A stretch of 16,725 nucleotides of DNA from Bacteroidales bacterium (GCA_028701945.1 JAQVPT010000038.1:1-16725); one strand, 5' to 3'. Positions 6,266-16,097 are shown, counted from the first letter of the stretch. The notes: a model not told the origin generated them from the letters alone. A program made the numbers and translations.

Positions 6266-7564
6266 TTAGTTTTTAGTTATTGTAAAAATGCGACCATTGC
6301 GCCAAGTATTTACAGCTTGTGCCCAAACTGCTTGATAGCGTTCATCGCGTTTTAATTGAAATTTTGTTCCTGAATATAAACAATTAACCTTATCAAACAA
6401 GAAAAACACTCCAGCCACATCAGGGTTTTCTCCATAAATCCACTCCTCCCCGCTTGCACTGATATTAACAATTGTAGGAGGACCTAAAACAATATATATA
6501 ATACCTCTATCTGTTTTCCAGCCTTCACGGTAATCGCTAAAAAATTGGTTTGCCAAGTTTACTCGGTTATAAAATACTCTTATTTGTTCTCTTGCGAATT
6601 TTTGATTATTAGATAAGCCGAGCCAATAATTATCAATGGCAATTTTTAAATTTTCGGCAGTTTTTATGTGCTTAATATCCTTATTTGTTGCAATCAATTT
6701 TAGCGGCTCAAGCATATCAGACAAAACATTTATATTAGGATAATTATCTCGTGGATTTATAAAACACATGAAAGCAGAATCTTGCGAAGATATTTTAAAT
6801 ACATAAAAACCATGACTTGGAAAACTAATAGTATCACCAATACGATATGTAAAAGTAGAATCGGGCACAACAATATCGTCAGAATTTTTAAGCATAAAAT
6901 ATGGTGGAACAATAATCTCATCAGAGTACTTAAAATATTCAACTGTGGCGGCAAAGTTGCTCAGAATACGTGAACTAATACGATAGTTATGCTGTCTATC
7001 AACAAAACGATCATATTTCATAATTGATTCAGCACTTAACTCCTCAAGTAAAAATTTATCAGCAAGATTAGAGTCTGTATTGTCTATATCCAAAATAATT
7101 CGACTTCCTCCCTTACTATTTACAAGCACAAATCCAACAATAAGTTTATTCTTTGAATTAGGCTCAAGTCTTATTCTAAAATATCCATCAGTATATGCAG
7201 TATTAGCAGCGATTTTCAAATTAAAAACATTAACGCCAGTATCTGTTATTTGAAAACTATAAACATCTCTCAGGGCATATTTAATAATTAATTCTGACAC
7301 AGTATCTAGCTTATTTTTATTCCCCAACCTAAGTTCATCTACATTTAAGCGAAAAAAAACAATTGCAGAAGTATCAGAATCACAATAAGCCTTAACTAAA
7401 GGATGTAAGTTTGTTTCTGCTGGATTATAAATAGATGAAAAATTATATTTATAAGCAGAAGTTTTACCAACATTCTCATCAACTTTTTGTGTAACACAAG
7501 CACTTGCAAGCATTGACACTGCAATTAAAAACCCATATATTTTATATTTACTCTGTATCTTCAT
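6266..7564 (-). CDS. GWxTD domain-containing lipoprotein
   Basis: A 432-residue exported lipoprotein. Residues 1-22 form a lipoprotein signal peptide with lipobox LASAC, lipidated at C23. The middle (about 60-330) is beta-rich with no domain I can name. Near the C-terminus, GWKTDRGIIYIVLGPP (348-363) followed by EEWIYGEN is the signature of the GWxTD domain, which is found in Bacteroidota and related phyla and has no established biochemical role. I chose the ATG at 7562-7564 because it gives the best signal peptide; an ATG at 7570 and a TTG at 7579 are in frame. The start lies 17 bases inside the end of the upstream 1501-residue gene, and rlmB follows 4 bases after its stop. Translational coupling to the giant secreted protein suggests the two act together in the envelope. 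Confidence 0.9.
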   Translation of the reverse strand: MKIQSKYKIYGFLIAVSMLASACVTQKVDENVGKTSAYKYNFSSIYNPAETNLHPLVKAYCDSDTSAIVFFRLNVDELRLGNKNKLDTVSELIIKYALRDVYSFQITDTGVNVFNLKIAANTAYTDGYFRIRLEPNSKNKLIVGFVLVNSKGGSRIILDIDNTDSNLADKFLLEELSAESIMKYDRFVDRQHNYRISSRILSNFAATVEYFKYSDEIIVPPYFMLKNSDDIVVPDSTFTYRIGDTISFPSHGFYVFKISSQDSAFMCFINPRDNYPNINVLSDMLEPLKLIATNKDIKHIKTAENLKIAIDNYWLGLSNNQKFAREQIRVFYNRVNLANQFFSDYREGWKTDRGIIYIVLGPPTIVNISASGEEWIYGENPDVAGVFFLFDKVNCLYSGTKFQLKRDERYQAVWAQAVNTWRNGRIFTITKN

Positions 7565-10500
7565 CAACATCAATATCAAATTTTCGATACATTTCCTTTT
7601 TAAATCTTTTCATAAAAGTTGAGCTTCCTAAACCATATTGATAAAATACGCCACCTTCTTTAAGTTCTCTTTGTCCAGGTTTTGTGTCATAAACAATTTG
7701 GTTAAAAGTTTCATCCGCTGATATTGCACTAAAAGTTCCCGCACTATATCTCAAGTAATAATAGTTATCAGCATCAGGCTCTATAAGCATTTCAAACACA
7801 TCGCCTCGTCTGGATTTCTCAAACTTTATAAATCCGAAAACATATTTATTTATCTGGTTTTTACCAATATTAGCTATGCCAATAGGTCCATAATGAATAA
7901 AAGAATTTAGTTCGGGATAATAAATAAACGTCAATTCAGTAAAAATAAATTTATTAGCAAGTTCCTTAGGCAATTTCGAGTAATTTCCGAGGCTTTGATT
8001 TGAGAACCATTCGTCAGCAACTTTAGTTCCAAGATATTCGACTAAAGCTTTTTCAAAAATTTCGTCTCGAGGATTAATTCCAACAAGCCCAGGAGTAGCA
8101 TTTAACCGATCGGACATATTTGCCATCGCATCTTTACTAAAATGTGCATCAAGTATCATCGAAAGTTCGAATTCAGTAGTATCCCTATCAGGATAATAGA
8201 GTATATCACCAATGGTATTAGGTTTAAAAAGTCCAAAATCTTTACTGAAATTGACTCTACCATTACCAAAAACATTACAAATTGATTTGTGAATGTGCAA
8301 ATAATTACCTGGCAAACTTGGCTCATTAAGTTTTTCTTCAGAGGCTATCATATATTTACCTTCAGCTGCATCGTAATGCAAATATCCACTAGAAGTAAAC
8401 AATTCCTGATCGTACTGATTTCTTTTTTTGCCAAGAAACGATGGATAGACTTTATTAGAATTTGATAATAATATTCCTGCTGTTAGCCTTGAATTATTAA
8501 TATTAAAGGGTAAACTATCCACAGCAATATAGATCTCATCAGGATCGATAAAGTTTTTAAATTTGAGCCAACTTGCACCAGATGTATCACATTCATACTT
8601 AACTTTAACTCCTCCATCAAATTCAAGATTTTTCTGATTTGCATATAAATTTACTGTTCCTTGGAAATCATAAAATGAACTCAGCATAAAATTATCAGGT
8701 TCAAGAATATTTCCTTTAGCATAAGTTTGATTAGAAGCATCCACACTAATTTTATTAAAATGTATAGTTTGTGGCACCTTAGTATTATCGAGATAGTCAT
8801 AATCACCATAAGCAGTATATCCTTTTCTACTATAAATACTCACTACAGCATTATATATTGTATGATATCTCGACGTTGAGTTTGCAATAATTTTAGCATT
8901 ATTAATTGGTCGCATAAGTGCATCCTTTTCAATTGTAATATTTCCGTCTTCTGTGTAAATAGTCGCATCAGCAACTTTTATAAACTTAACACCTTCAGCA
9001 TAAATAATATGTTCGGCATAATTATATTTTGCTCTCGGAGCCACAAAACTAAGAGAGTCTTGCTTTGGATGCACAGACGTAAATTTAGGTCCTTCGAGAA
9101 ATAAGTCTTCCCACTCATTTGGACTTATATCATCACCGGCTGCTTCCAATTTTGCAAGGACATCTGTATCTGCACTAATTTCCAATTCCGCTCTATCCAT
9201 ATACCAAGTCATTTGGTTCATTTCACTGATATACTTGTTTTTAGGGAACCTCCAGATAGTATTCTCTCCATTTGTTTTAAACACTCCTTTTCTCTCAACA
9301 AAATCAACCGTAGCTTTCACATTATCGGATTCAAAGTCAGTATTCAGAACATTTATCGTATATAAATCAAAATTAGCGGTATCAGCATCTACAACATCCT
9401 GTAAAAAATGAAATTGGTTTGATGTAAGTTTAGCTTTTTCTATATGAAGTTTTCCGCTACCAAATAAACCATCATGCTTAAGCGTCAAATCGCCATCAAA
9501 TACACCATGATTATCAAACATAGTAAAGTCTGCTGTATCTTTCTTTATAAAGAAATCGTCATCTTCAACATTCCACCTTAGAGTGTTGTCTTTACCAACT
9601 ACCGACGGAAACTCCACAGGCGATTTTTGCTTATTAATAACAAAGTCGTGTGAGTGTCCCTCCATGTGTTCGGGGAAGAAAAGAATATAATCGGCATTAA
9701 CTTTTGAGCTTAGGTAATCGATTTTACCGACACCTCGCAAACCTTTATTACTAAGGTCTATCTCATTAAAGTAAGTGGCTTTTCCGCCATAAAGCGGCAA
9801 GCCTTCGGAAGGGGTATGCGTATTAAAACCAAGAGAGAAATCGTTTAATCGCAATACCAGCGTTTCTTTAATAGGTGGAAATATCCCTCCAGAATAAAGT
9901 GTTCCTTCAAAATGGAGATTTGCTCTTGAGTATCCTTGTATACTATCGAGTTCAAAAGGGGCAACTTCAAAATAAAATATATTTCGTTTATATGCTCGAT
10001 TATAAACATCTTTCCGGTCATAATAAACATAAGTTTTATCTTTGGAATTAAATTTTGGATATTCAGGAAAATCTTGCTTCCCCGATTTATTCATAGGTTC
10101 GTCAATATAAAACTCACCATTGATATGTTCAAGATTATTTCTAACTATTGCAGGTTTATATTTCCCTTGGTCATCTAAAAATTCTGTTTCAGCAACCATT
10201 TTCATCGAATCGCACTGGACGAGTTCCATCATAAAACGATTGTAATCAAATTTGAAATTACTACCATAAAAATAAAACTGCCCAGCCTGAATTGTTCCAT
10301 TAAAAGTAAAAGACCGATTTTTTTTCAGATTTATTTTTTGATCTATCGGAAAGACCTTAACACTCTGAGAGTCTGAAAGATGCACAGATGGAATACCATC
10401 AATTTTAAGATCAAAGTTTAATAGACTTAACTCTGCATTTGACACATCACCTTCAGTATTAGAATAAAATTGAATAACATCAGAATCTTTAGTTCCACGA

Positions 10501-12053
10501 TGTGCTTCAATCATTTCCCACGCCTCGGGAAACACTTTAATAAATTCGGTCTCAGCATCATAGCTCAGATAACCTTCGTAAGCTAAAGACAATACCATTT
10601 GCACTACCTGTGAAGGGCTGTACTTCATGTATTGAGCAAGATCGTTAAGATAAAATTCTGGATACCCCGCCCACGATCTAATAAATCCTGTAATAACCAC
10701 CAAAGGATGTTGTTGGTCGCGTTTCTGTATCTGCATATATTTTTCGAGACGATAGTAATCTTTTGATTCAAACATCGCTTCATTGGGTACACCGGGAGTT
10801 TTAATCATTGTAAAGTCTATCTTAAACTTTTCAATAAACCATTTCATCCAAGTAAAATCCATAGTAAGCTTGTGATATGAATTACTAAAATCGACTTTTG
10901 ACATTCCATCTTTTGTTCTTATTAATTCAAGAAATCCAATTTGATTATGAAACCTAAAAGTTAAATTTGGATGATAAATCGAATCTTCTGCAAGACGCAA
11001 TACAATAGCACAATTATCTGTTACAATCATTTTATTATCGATATAAAAAGCTCTTGAAAAAGCTTCCAAAGAAATTGTATCGTTTTTTGTTATTGTCATT
11101 CGAGCAAGTTCGTCCTTAGTTCCACTACCAATAAAACGCGAGCCATGAATACTAAAACCTCCTTCATAATCAACTCCCTTAACAATATCATTTAGCTCAA
11201 AGTGTTGATTATAACTGGTAAACTTAGGATAATCAGACTTATATGGGTTATCCAAACTTCCAGCCTTATCAATTAATTTACCAAGCATCGGTTGCTTAAA
11301 AAACATAGAGTTGGTAAACACGACCGAGTCTGCGGTATATGTCATATTTCGCATGTCAATATCATAATGTCCCAGCTTTGCCTGAATACTGTCAAGACCA
11401 TATCGAACTCGCTCCCAACCAACAATACCCCCTTTACCTACCCATTTGTTTTTCATGGGATAATATGTTCCTCCTGTTTTATATATTTTCAAACTATCAA
11501 CCCCATTATAACCAACAAGATTTATATTATCAAAAATAATTTTTAATTCTTTATCATAATCAATTAAAAATGAGTTATTTTCCGCTTTCCAGAATGTGCG
11601 TGGCGATTTAGAAACAATGTCTTTTACTAAAAGTGCATCAATGTTTAAAAGGAATTCTGAGATCTCTTTCAGATTTGGGCGTTTGCCATCATTCAGGAGT
11701 GCAATCAAAGCCTTCTCATAATCATCATATTGCCCTTTATCCATATTTCTTCGGTTAAAATTCAACATAATATCAGCAAACGCAACAAAATCTGGATAGC
11801 CTTTACATCCCTTAGAAGCCATCAGGTTAGCAGTGCTGATAAACTGTATTTTCTCATCAGGCGTAAGACTATCGGCTTTCCAAAAATCACTAAATTCACG
11901 ACTCATACTCTTAGCATTGGGTCTTAACTCACCAGTATAACCAATTTCTTGCGAATAGGCTTTATCAAATTTGTCAACATCAACAGGAAATACCTGTGAA
12001 AAGACAAACAATGAGAAAAAAACAAAAGCTAAAATCGAAAAAAACTTTTTCAT
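7548..12053 (-). CDS. Giant secreted beta-rich protein of unknown function (1501 aa)
   Basis: The protein has a Sec signal peptide (MKKFFSILAFVFFSLFVFSQ, 1-20) and no further membrane helix, so it is exported to the periplasm, outer membrane or surface. About 230-310 and most of 560-1300 read as alternating polar and hydrophobic strands. Phrases such as ADSVVFTNS, APRAKYNYAEHIIYAEGVKFI and IYTEDGNITI recall the stacked strands of OstA/LptA/LptD or AsmA/TamB-type envelope proteins; this is resemblance by eye, not a domain hit. A helical stretch near 465-510 interrupts the strands. The last 130 residues (YYPELNSFIHYGPIGIANIG onward) look like a compact conserved domain ending in an acidic tail. 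The ATG at 12053 gives a clean signal peptide; an ATG at 12071 is also in frame. The frame is intact over 4.5 kb, and the gene overlaps the GWxTD lipoprotein gene by 17 bases. Confidence 0.85.
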   Translation of the reverse strand: MKKFFSILAFVFFSLFVFSQVFPVDVDKFDKAYSQEIGYTGELRPNAKSMSREFSDFWKADSLTPDEKIQFISTANLMASKGCKGYPDFVAFADIMLNFNRRNMDKGQYDDYEKALIALLNDGKRPNLKEISEFLLNIDALLVKDIVSKSPRTFWKAENNSFLIDYDKELKIIFDNINLVGYNGVDSLKIYKTGGTYYPMKNKWVGKGGIVGWERVRYGLDSIQAKLGHYDIDMRNMTYTADSVVFTNSMFFKQPMLGKLIDKAGSLDNPYKSDYPKFTSYNQHFELNDIVKGVDYEGGFSIHGSRFIGSGTKDELARMTITKNDTISLEAFSRAFYIDNKMIVTDNCAIVLRLAEDSIYHPNLTFRFHNQIGFLELIRTKDGMSKVDFSNSYHKLTMDFTWMKWFIEKFKIDFTMIKTPGVPNEAMFESKDYYRLEKYMQIQKRDQQHPLVVITGFIRSWAGYPEFYLNDLAQYMKYSPSQVVQMVLSLAYEGYLSYDAETEFIKVFPEAWEMIEAHRGTKDSDVIQFYSNTEGDVSNAELSLLNFDLKIDGIPSVHLSDSQSVKVFPIDQKINLKKNRSFTFNGTIQAGQFYFYGSNFKFDYNRFMMELVQCDSMKMVAETEFLDDQGKYKPAIVRNNLEHINGEFYIDEPMNKSGKQDFPEYPKFNSKDKTYVYYDRKDVYNRAYKRNIFYFEVAPFELDSIQGYSRANLHFEGTLYSGGIFPPIKETLVLRLNDFSLGFNTHTPSEGLPLYGGKATYFNEIDLSNKGLRGVGKIDYLSSKVNADYILFFPEHMEGHSHDFVINKQKSPVEFPSVVGKDNTLRWNVEDDDFFIKKDTADFTMFDNHGVFDGDLTLKHDGLFGSGKLHIEKAKLTSNQFHFLQDVVDADTANFDLYTINVLNTDFESDNVKATVDFVERKGVFKTNGENTIWRFPKNKYISEMNQMTWYMDRAELEISADTDVLAKLEAAGDDISPNEWEDLFLEGPKFTSVHPKQDSLSFVAPRAKYNYAEHIIYAEGVKFIKVADATIYTEDGNITIEKDALMRPINNAKIIANSTSRYHTIYNAVVSIYSRKGYTAYGDYDYLDNTKVPQTIHFNKISVDASNQTYAKGNILEPDNFMLSSFYDFQGTVNLYANQKNLEFDGGVKVKYECDTSGASWLKFKNFIDPDEIYIAVDSLPFNINNSRLTAGILLSNSNKVYPSFLGKKRNQYDQELFTSSGYLHYDAAEGKYMIASEEKLNEPSLPGNYLHIHKSICNVFGNGRVNFSKDFGLFKPNTIGDILYYPDRDTTEFELSMILDAHFSKDAMANMSDRLNATPGLVGINPRDEIFEKALVEYLGTKVADEWFSNQSLGNYSKLPKELANKFIFTELTFIYYPELNSFIHYGPIGIANIGKNQINKYVFGFIKFEKSRRGDVFEMLIEPDADNYYYLRYSAGTFSAISADETFNQIVYDTKPGQRELKEGGVFYQYGLGSSTFMKRFKKEMYRKFDIDVDEDTE

Positions 12054-12180
12054 AATTATGTGAGTATGCATATTATCGAATTTATATCAATGTAACATTT
12101 AAAATAATTCTTGCGAATTCGATTAACTAATAATTTAAATTTGCTTAGGGATTGTCTAACAACAAAGTATCTTCGTCAAT

Positions 12181-13026
12181 TCAGCATACTTTATTATTTG
12201 ACAAATCCTTATGAAAAACGCAAGCAATCCAGTTCTCTTTTATAATACTTTTAACAAAAAACAAACCGTAATCATTGCAGAGTGTTGTAATCTGATTAAG
12301 TTCTGTTTCAAAAAACCCACTCAAAAACAAGAAAGCTCCCTTATTCATGTAATCAGCATATTTTGGAATATCTCTTTTTAAAATGTTCAGATTAATATTT
12401 GCAAAGACGAAATCGAATGTTTTTTGAGGGATATTGGTAACATCTCCTTTAATAGCGACAACATTAGAGACATTATTTCGTTGAGCGTTTTCTACTGTAT
12501 TTTCATAAGCCCACTCATCAATATCGATAGCAACAACAGAGACCGCACCCAACATTGAAGCATAAATGCCTAACACACCAGTGCCACAGCCCATATCAAG
12601 CACAGAAGCTTCTGACATTGAGTATTCGGAAATCAGTTGCGACATCATATAAGTAGTCGCATGGTGTCCAGTACCAAAAGACATTTTCGGTTCTATTATA
12701 ATTTTATATTCAGTATTAAAAATTTGATTATGAAATGGAGCTACAATAGCAAGTTTATCATCAACAACAATCGGGTCATAGTTTTCTTCCCATTTTTTAT
12801 TCCAATTCTGCTGTTCTATTTTATTGATTTGAAAATTCAAATTATATGACTCCATCAACATTTTAGCTTCATTTTCATCAAACGAATTTTCAGCAATATA
12901 GGCCTTTAAGCTTCCCTTGGCCTCGGAAAAACTTTCAAACTCTTGTTCAGCTAAAAAAGCTATCAGAATTTCGGTAAGATATTCTTTTTGCTCAGGAATT
13001 TCGACATTTAATTCTATATAATTCAT
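12181..13026 (-). CDS. prmA: Ribosomal protein L11 methyltransferase PrmA
   Basis: A 281-residue S-adenosylmethionine-dependent enzyme that methylates lysines and the N-terminus of ribosomal protein L11. The small N-terminal L11-binding domain (about 1-60) is followed by the linker with WNKKWEENYDPI (75-86). Next come the PrmA signature EPKMSFGTGHHATT (112-125) and SAM motif I, VLDMGCGTGVLGI (142-154). The acidic strand end AIDID is at 167-171, and FANINLNIL (208-216) is the substrate-side motif. This fits PrmA better than other class I methyltransferases. It is the last gene of the tmk-doxX-tpiA-prmA run, with a 1-base gap from tpiA. A 127-base gap separates it from the next gene. I found no strong terminator hairpin after it. 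Confidence 0.96.
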   Translation of the reverse strand: MNYIELNVEIPEQKEYLTEILIAFLAEQEFESFSEAKGSLKAYIAENSFDENEAKMLMESYNLNFQINKIEQQNWNKKWEENYDPIVVDDKLAIVAPFHNQIFNTEYKIIIEPKMSFGTGHHATTYMMSQLISEYSMSEASVLDMGCGTGVLGIYASMLGAVSVVAIDIDEWAYENTVENAQRNNVSNVVAIKGDVTNIPQKTFDFVFANINLNILKRDIPKYADYMNKGAFLFLSGFFETELNQITTLCNDYGLFFVKSIIKENWIACVFHKDLSNNKVC

Positions 13027-13027
13027 A

Positions 13028-13789
13028 TTAAATAGCCTGGTAAATTTTTATAAAGTCTTCTTTTTTCAGTGAGGCGCCGCCAATTAGTCCGCCGTCGATA
13101 TCATCTTGCGAAAATAGTTCAACCGCATTGTCAGGTTTTACACTTCCGCCATACAATATTGATATTTGATCGGCAATATTTTGAGTAAATATTTCGGCAA
13201 TTATTTTGCGAATATATTTATGCATCTCTTGAGCTTGATCGGGACTTGCTGTTTTTCCAGTTCCGATAGCCCAAACAGGTTCATAAGCAACAACTGTTCG
13301 CAGAATATTAAATTGGTCTGTTAAACATAAACTAGCTATCAATTGGTTTTTAACGACATCAAAATATGATCCGTCATCTCTTTCATCGGCAGTTTCGCCA
13401 CAACAAAGAATTGGGAAAATTGCATTTTTATGACAATTCGCAAGTTTTTGTGCGATAATAGCATCTGTCTCGCCAAATATTTGTCGTCTTTCGCTATGAC
13501 CAACAATAATATACTGTGCCCCAAGACTTTTTATCATATCGACAGCAACTTCACCAGTATAAGCTCCTTTTTCGTACTGAGAACAATTTTGAGCTGCAAC
13601 TGAAATTTTTGTGTAGTCAACAGATTTTACACACGCATCAATATGCGTAAAAGGGACACCAAGAATTATTTTTACATTCGGTGCAAGTTTATTATCACTA
13701 AAAAATCTATTTATAGAGCTTGCCAACTCAACGCCTTCACTCACAAGCGTATTCATTTTCCAGTTACCAGCAACAATTTTACTTCTCAT
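13028..13789 (-). CDS. tpiA: Triosephosphate isomerase
   Basis: A 253-residue TIM-barrel enzyme that interconverts dihydroxyacetone phosphate and glyceraldehyde-3-phosphate in glycolysis and gluconeogenesis. All catalytic parts are visible: K11 in VAGNWKMN (6-13), H98 in VGHSERR (96-102), E170 in VAYEPVWAIGTGKTASP (167-183, which includes the flexible lid), and the phosphate-binding YGGSVKPDN (213-221) and LIGGASL (235-241). Length is standard. The gene begins 5 bases after the DoxX-family gene ends. Its stop is 1 base before the prmA start, so it sits in the middle of an operon. A DoxX-family/tpiA neighbourhood is known from Bacteroides, which supports the taxonomic reading. Confidence 0.98.
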   Translation of the reverse strand: MRSKIVAGNWKMNTLVSEGVELASSINRFFSDNKLAPNVKIILGVPFTHIDACVKSVDYTKISVAAQNCSQYEKGAYTGEVAVDMIKSLGAQYIIVGHSERRQIFGETDAIIAQKLANCHKNAIFPILCCGETADERDDGSYFDVVKNQLIASLCLTDQFNILRTVVAYEPVWAIGTGKTASPDQAQEMHKYIRKIIAEIFTQNIADQISILYGGSVKPDNAVELFSQDDIDGGLIGGASLKKEDFIKIYQAI

Positions 13790-13794
13790 TATAG

Positions 13795-15348
13795 TTAGTT
13801 TTTATTTATATACTTATTTTTAACCATCCAAGTGTGTAATATATGGAAACTTGCCATAAACAACAGTAAAACTAAAATATAATTTAATACTAAATTAGTT
13901 TGCTTTTCCGAATGATGTTCTGTTATCGATTTAGCAAGCAATTCTGTTTGCAAGTCATTAACATCAGGAATATTCTTTGATGACCATTTGTCAATAATAG
14001 TTCCTCCTTTAACTAATAGCAGTCCTGGATTTGATCTTACAATAGTTTTAAGCGTTATCGGATCGGTATTATAAAAATCATAAACAGGATCATGTTCTTT
14101 AATAAATTCAACAATATCCTCGGTATTTGAAGCTGTTAAACAATAAAACTTAATATCCGCTTGCTCACAAAATGCTGCAATTTTATTAATCCTATCAAGA
14201 TTTTTAGTTTTTGCATTATCAACATGTGTCATTACCAAAAAGAAGAAATAATTATCATCAGCAAGTATCAAATCAGTAATATCCTCACCATAAGGAATTG
14301 CCTGAAAATCTTGCTCTATACTATATTCTGAGTCAAGAAAAATATATCCTTCACCAGGGCGAGTATAAACAGTAAAATATTCTTCGTCTCCTTGGGGTGT
14401 CAAATAAATTAGTTTTACCAAATATGGGTCAAGCTCCTCTTCATAAACTATTTCCTTAAAAGCCCATGTAGAATCGGGCAAGGCATCAATTGTATAAAAT
14501 TCTGTTTCACCATCTTTTGCAAATGCAAATTCTGCCTCATAAAGATTCACATACATTTCGTCTGCTGGCTCGGGACTTATTCCAGGCAAATAAACAGGTT
14601 CAATTGTAAAATCGTGAATCGGTGCATGATATCCTTCTGTTACAAGTTTATGATCGGCATCGATAAATGTCCATGTGGAGTCAGGTAAATTTTCTGTTAA
14701 AAACTCCTTTTGTTTACCATCTTTTTCATAAACGAAAACACTTTCATATATATCTACATTGTCTTTTTCCTCATCAGGAATTACCATTCCCTCTTGAATA
14801 TTTGCTCCAATATGATAAGCTCTAAAATCAATTATCGGCAAATTTATTAGACAGAAAAACGCAAGCCAAAAAGATGCACCTACCATTACAACGCCAACTG
14901 TCCATTGCCAAAACTGTCCATAGAGAGGTTTGAATTTCTTCCTTTGCAGAAAAATTATCACAACAAAAACAAGAATAATTACATTTTTAAAAAATGTCTG
15001 CCAATTTGTAAGTATCAAAGCATCGCCAAAACACCCACAATCTGCAACAGGATTAGCAGCAGCGAGCCAAAGTGTTAGGGGAGTAAACAATGCCATAAAC
15101 AACAACACTGCCCACGAAGCAATTTTAGGTAATAGGTTAAAAAGCAATGCAATTCCAATTAACAATTCTGCTACCGACAGCAAAATTGACATAGTCAATG
15201 CCATACTGTTTAAGAATTCGAGATTCATGGCGATAAAATAATCACCAAATTTATACGCAGAACCTAATGGGTCAATAACTTTTACAAATCCCGAGTAAAT
15301 AAATACAATTCCTACAAAAATACGACTAAAGTTCCTCAATAATTTCAT
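13795..15348 (-). CDS. DoxX/MauE-family membrane protein with periplasmic repeats and thioredoxin-like region (BT_3928-like)
   Basis: The 517-residue protein starts with a four-helix DoxX/MauE-type membrane domain (about 1-135) that carries ADCGCFGDA with C104 and C106. In related proteins this is linked to thiol or quinone redox chemistry. A fifth helix (about 150-172) leads to a long non-cytoplasmic region. That region contains a repeated unit: IYESVFVYEKDG...LPDSTWTF (200-228) and LYEAEFAFAKDG...LPDSTWAF (269-297), plus a weaker third copy (312-338). Residues about 364-460 look thioredoxin-like (FFFLVMTHVD, RSNPGLLLVKGGTIIDKW) but lack a CxxC motif. A final helix lies near 485-505. The ATG at 15348 gives the family N-terminus; a TTG at 15357 is in frame. 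The gene lies 24 bases after tmk and 5 bases before tpiA. It resembles Bacteroides BT_3928 next to tpiA; its function is not established. Confidence 0.9.
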   Translation of the reverse strand: MKLLRNFSRIFVGIVFIYSGFVKVIDPLGSAYKFGDYFIAMNLEFLNSMALTMSILLSVAELLIGIALLFNLLPKIASWAVLLFMALFTPLTLWLAAANPVADCGCFGDALILTNWQTFFKNVIILVFVVIIFLQRKKFKPLYGQFWQWTVGVVMVGASFWLAFFCLINLPIIDFRAYHIGANIQEGMVIPDEEKDNVDIYESVFVYEKDGKQKEFLTENLPDSTWTFIDADHKLVTEGYHAPIHDFTIEPVYLPGISPEPADEMYVNLYEAEFAFAKDGETEFYTIDALPDSTWAFKEIVYEEELDPYLVKLIYLTPQGDEEYFTVYTRPGEGYIFLDSEYSIEQDFQAIPYGEDITDLILADDNYFFFLVMTHVDNAKTKNLDRINKIAAFCEQADIKFYCLTASNTEDIVEFIKEHDPVYDFYNTDPITLKTIVRSNPGLLLVKGGTIIDKWSSKNIPDVNDLQTELLAKSITEHHSEKQTNLVLNYILVLLLFMASFHILHTWMVKNKYINKN

Positions 15349-15372
15349 TTCTTTCAATTTTTAGCGTTATAT

Positions 15373-16059
15373 TCAAATTAATTTTCTATTTTTTATTTCC
15401 CTCACTATCATATCAGATATATCCTCTGCACGGCACATATTTCCGTCTTTATCACTGCAATCAATTCTTATCAAATCAGCATCTTTTTCAACGGCTTTAA
15501 GATACACATTTCTAACATTATTTTGAAACGTCAAATCTGCTTCATGAATATCGACTTTACCATCAAGGTATTCTCTGTCAGAGCCGCTACGCATTTGAGT
15601 TAGTTTCATTTTTGTAAACTCAAAAGGCACATCTAAAAAAATGCTTAAATCAGGTTTGGGGATTTTAAAATAATTAAATTCCAAATCAAGAATCCACTTA
15701 AAAAGCTTGTCAACTTCATCTTCATTATTCAGTTTTGCACATTGAAATCCGATATTAGAATATACATATCTGTCATTAATCACAAGACTACCCTCTGATT
15801 GCCAATCTCTTATAGTGTCTGCCATATTATATCTGTCGCCAGCAAAAAGCAGAGCAACAAGATTAGGGTGAACCTGCTCTAAGCTGCCAAATTCCCCACG
15901 CAAAAATCTTGAGATCATGTCTCCAAAGATTGGCGAATCAGTTGTCGGAAAATGGATATACTCAAATTTAGTTCGTTTGCTCGCCAGATATTGCTTTAAC
16001 AACTCTATTTGAGTTGATTTTCCTGAGCCATCCAAACCTTCAATTACAATAAAAGACAT
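15373..16059 (-). CDS. tmk: Thymidylate kinase
   Basis: A 228-residue nucleoside monophosphate kinase that phosphorylates dTMP to dTDP with ATP, an essential step for dTTP. The Walker A P-loop is IEGLDGSGKST (6-16). The nucleobase/phosphate motif is INDRYVYSN (94-102). The arginine-containing LID region is MRSGSDREYLDG (156-167). FLDVPFEFT (141-149) is the usual strand before it. The start is the ATG at 16057-16059, which puts the P-loop at the usual distance; an upstream TTG at 16092 would add an unlikely hydrophobic tail. It is the first gene of the minus-strand operon, 24 bases before the DoxX-family gene, and is divergent from folP. Candidate -7 boxes lie just upstream. Confidence 0.95.
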   Translation of the reverse strand: MSFIVIEGLDGSGKSTQIELLKQYLASKRTKFEYIHFPTTDSPIFGDMISRFLRGEFGSLEQVHPNLVALLFAGDRYNMADTIRDWQSEGSLVINDRYVYSNIGFQCAKLNNEDEVDKLFKWILDLEFNYFKIPKPDLSIFLDVPFEFTKMKLTQMRSGSDREYLDGKVDIHEADLTFQNNVRNVYLKAVEKDADLIRIDCSDKDGNMCRAEDISDMIVREIKNRKLI

Positions 16060-16089
16060 AAACAAAATAAATATAATTAGACAATTTGA

Positions 16090-16097
16090 CAAATTTA
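16090..16097 (-). promoter_or_regulatory. Candidate -7 promoter box for the tmk operon
   Basis: The minus strand reads TAAATTTG, a TAnnTTTG match about 30 bases before the tmk ATG. A second identical box lies at 16109-16116. In such AT-rich DNA one or both may be chance. Confidence 0.4.

Noticed and set aside
11292..11546. Plus-strand open frames inside the 7548-12053 gene
   Set aside because: They are antisense to a long intact frame with a signal peptide, have no recognisable domains, and are explained as shadows of it.
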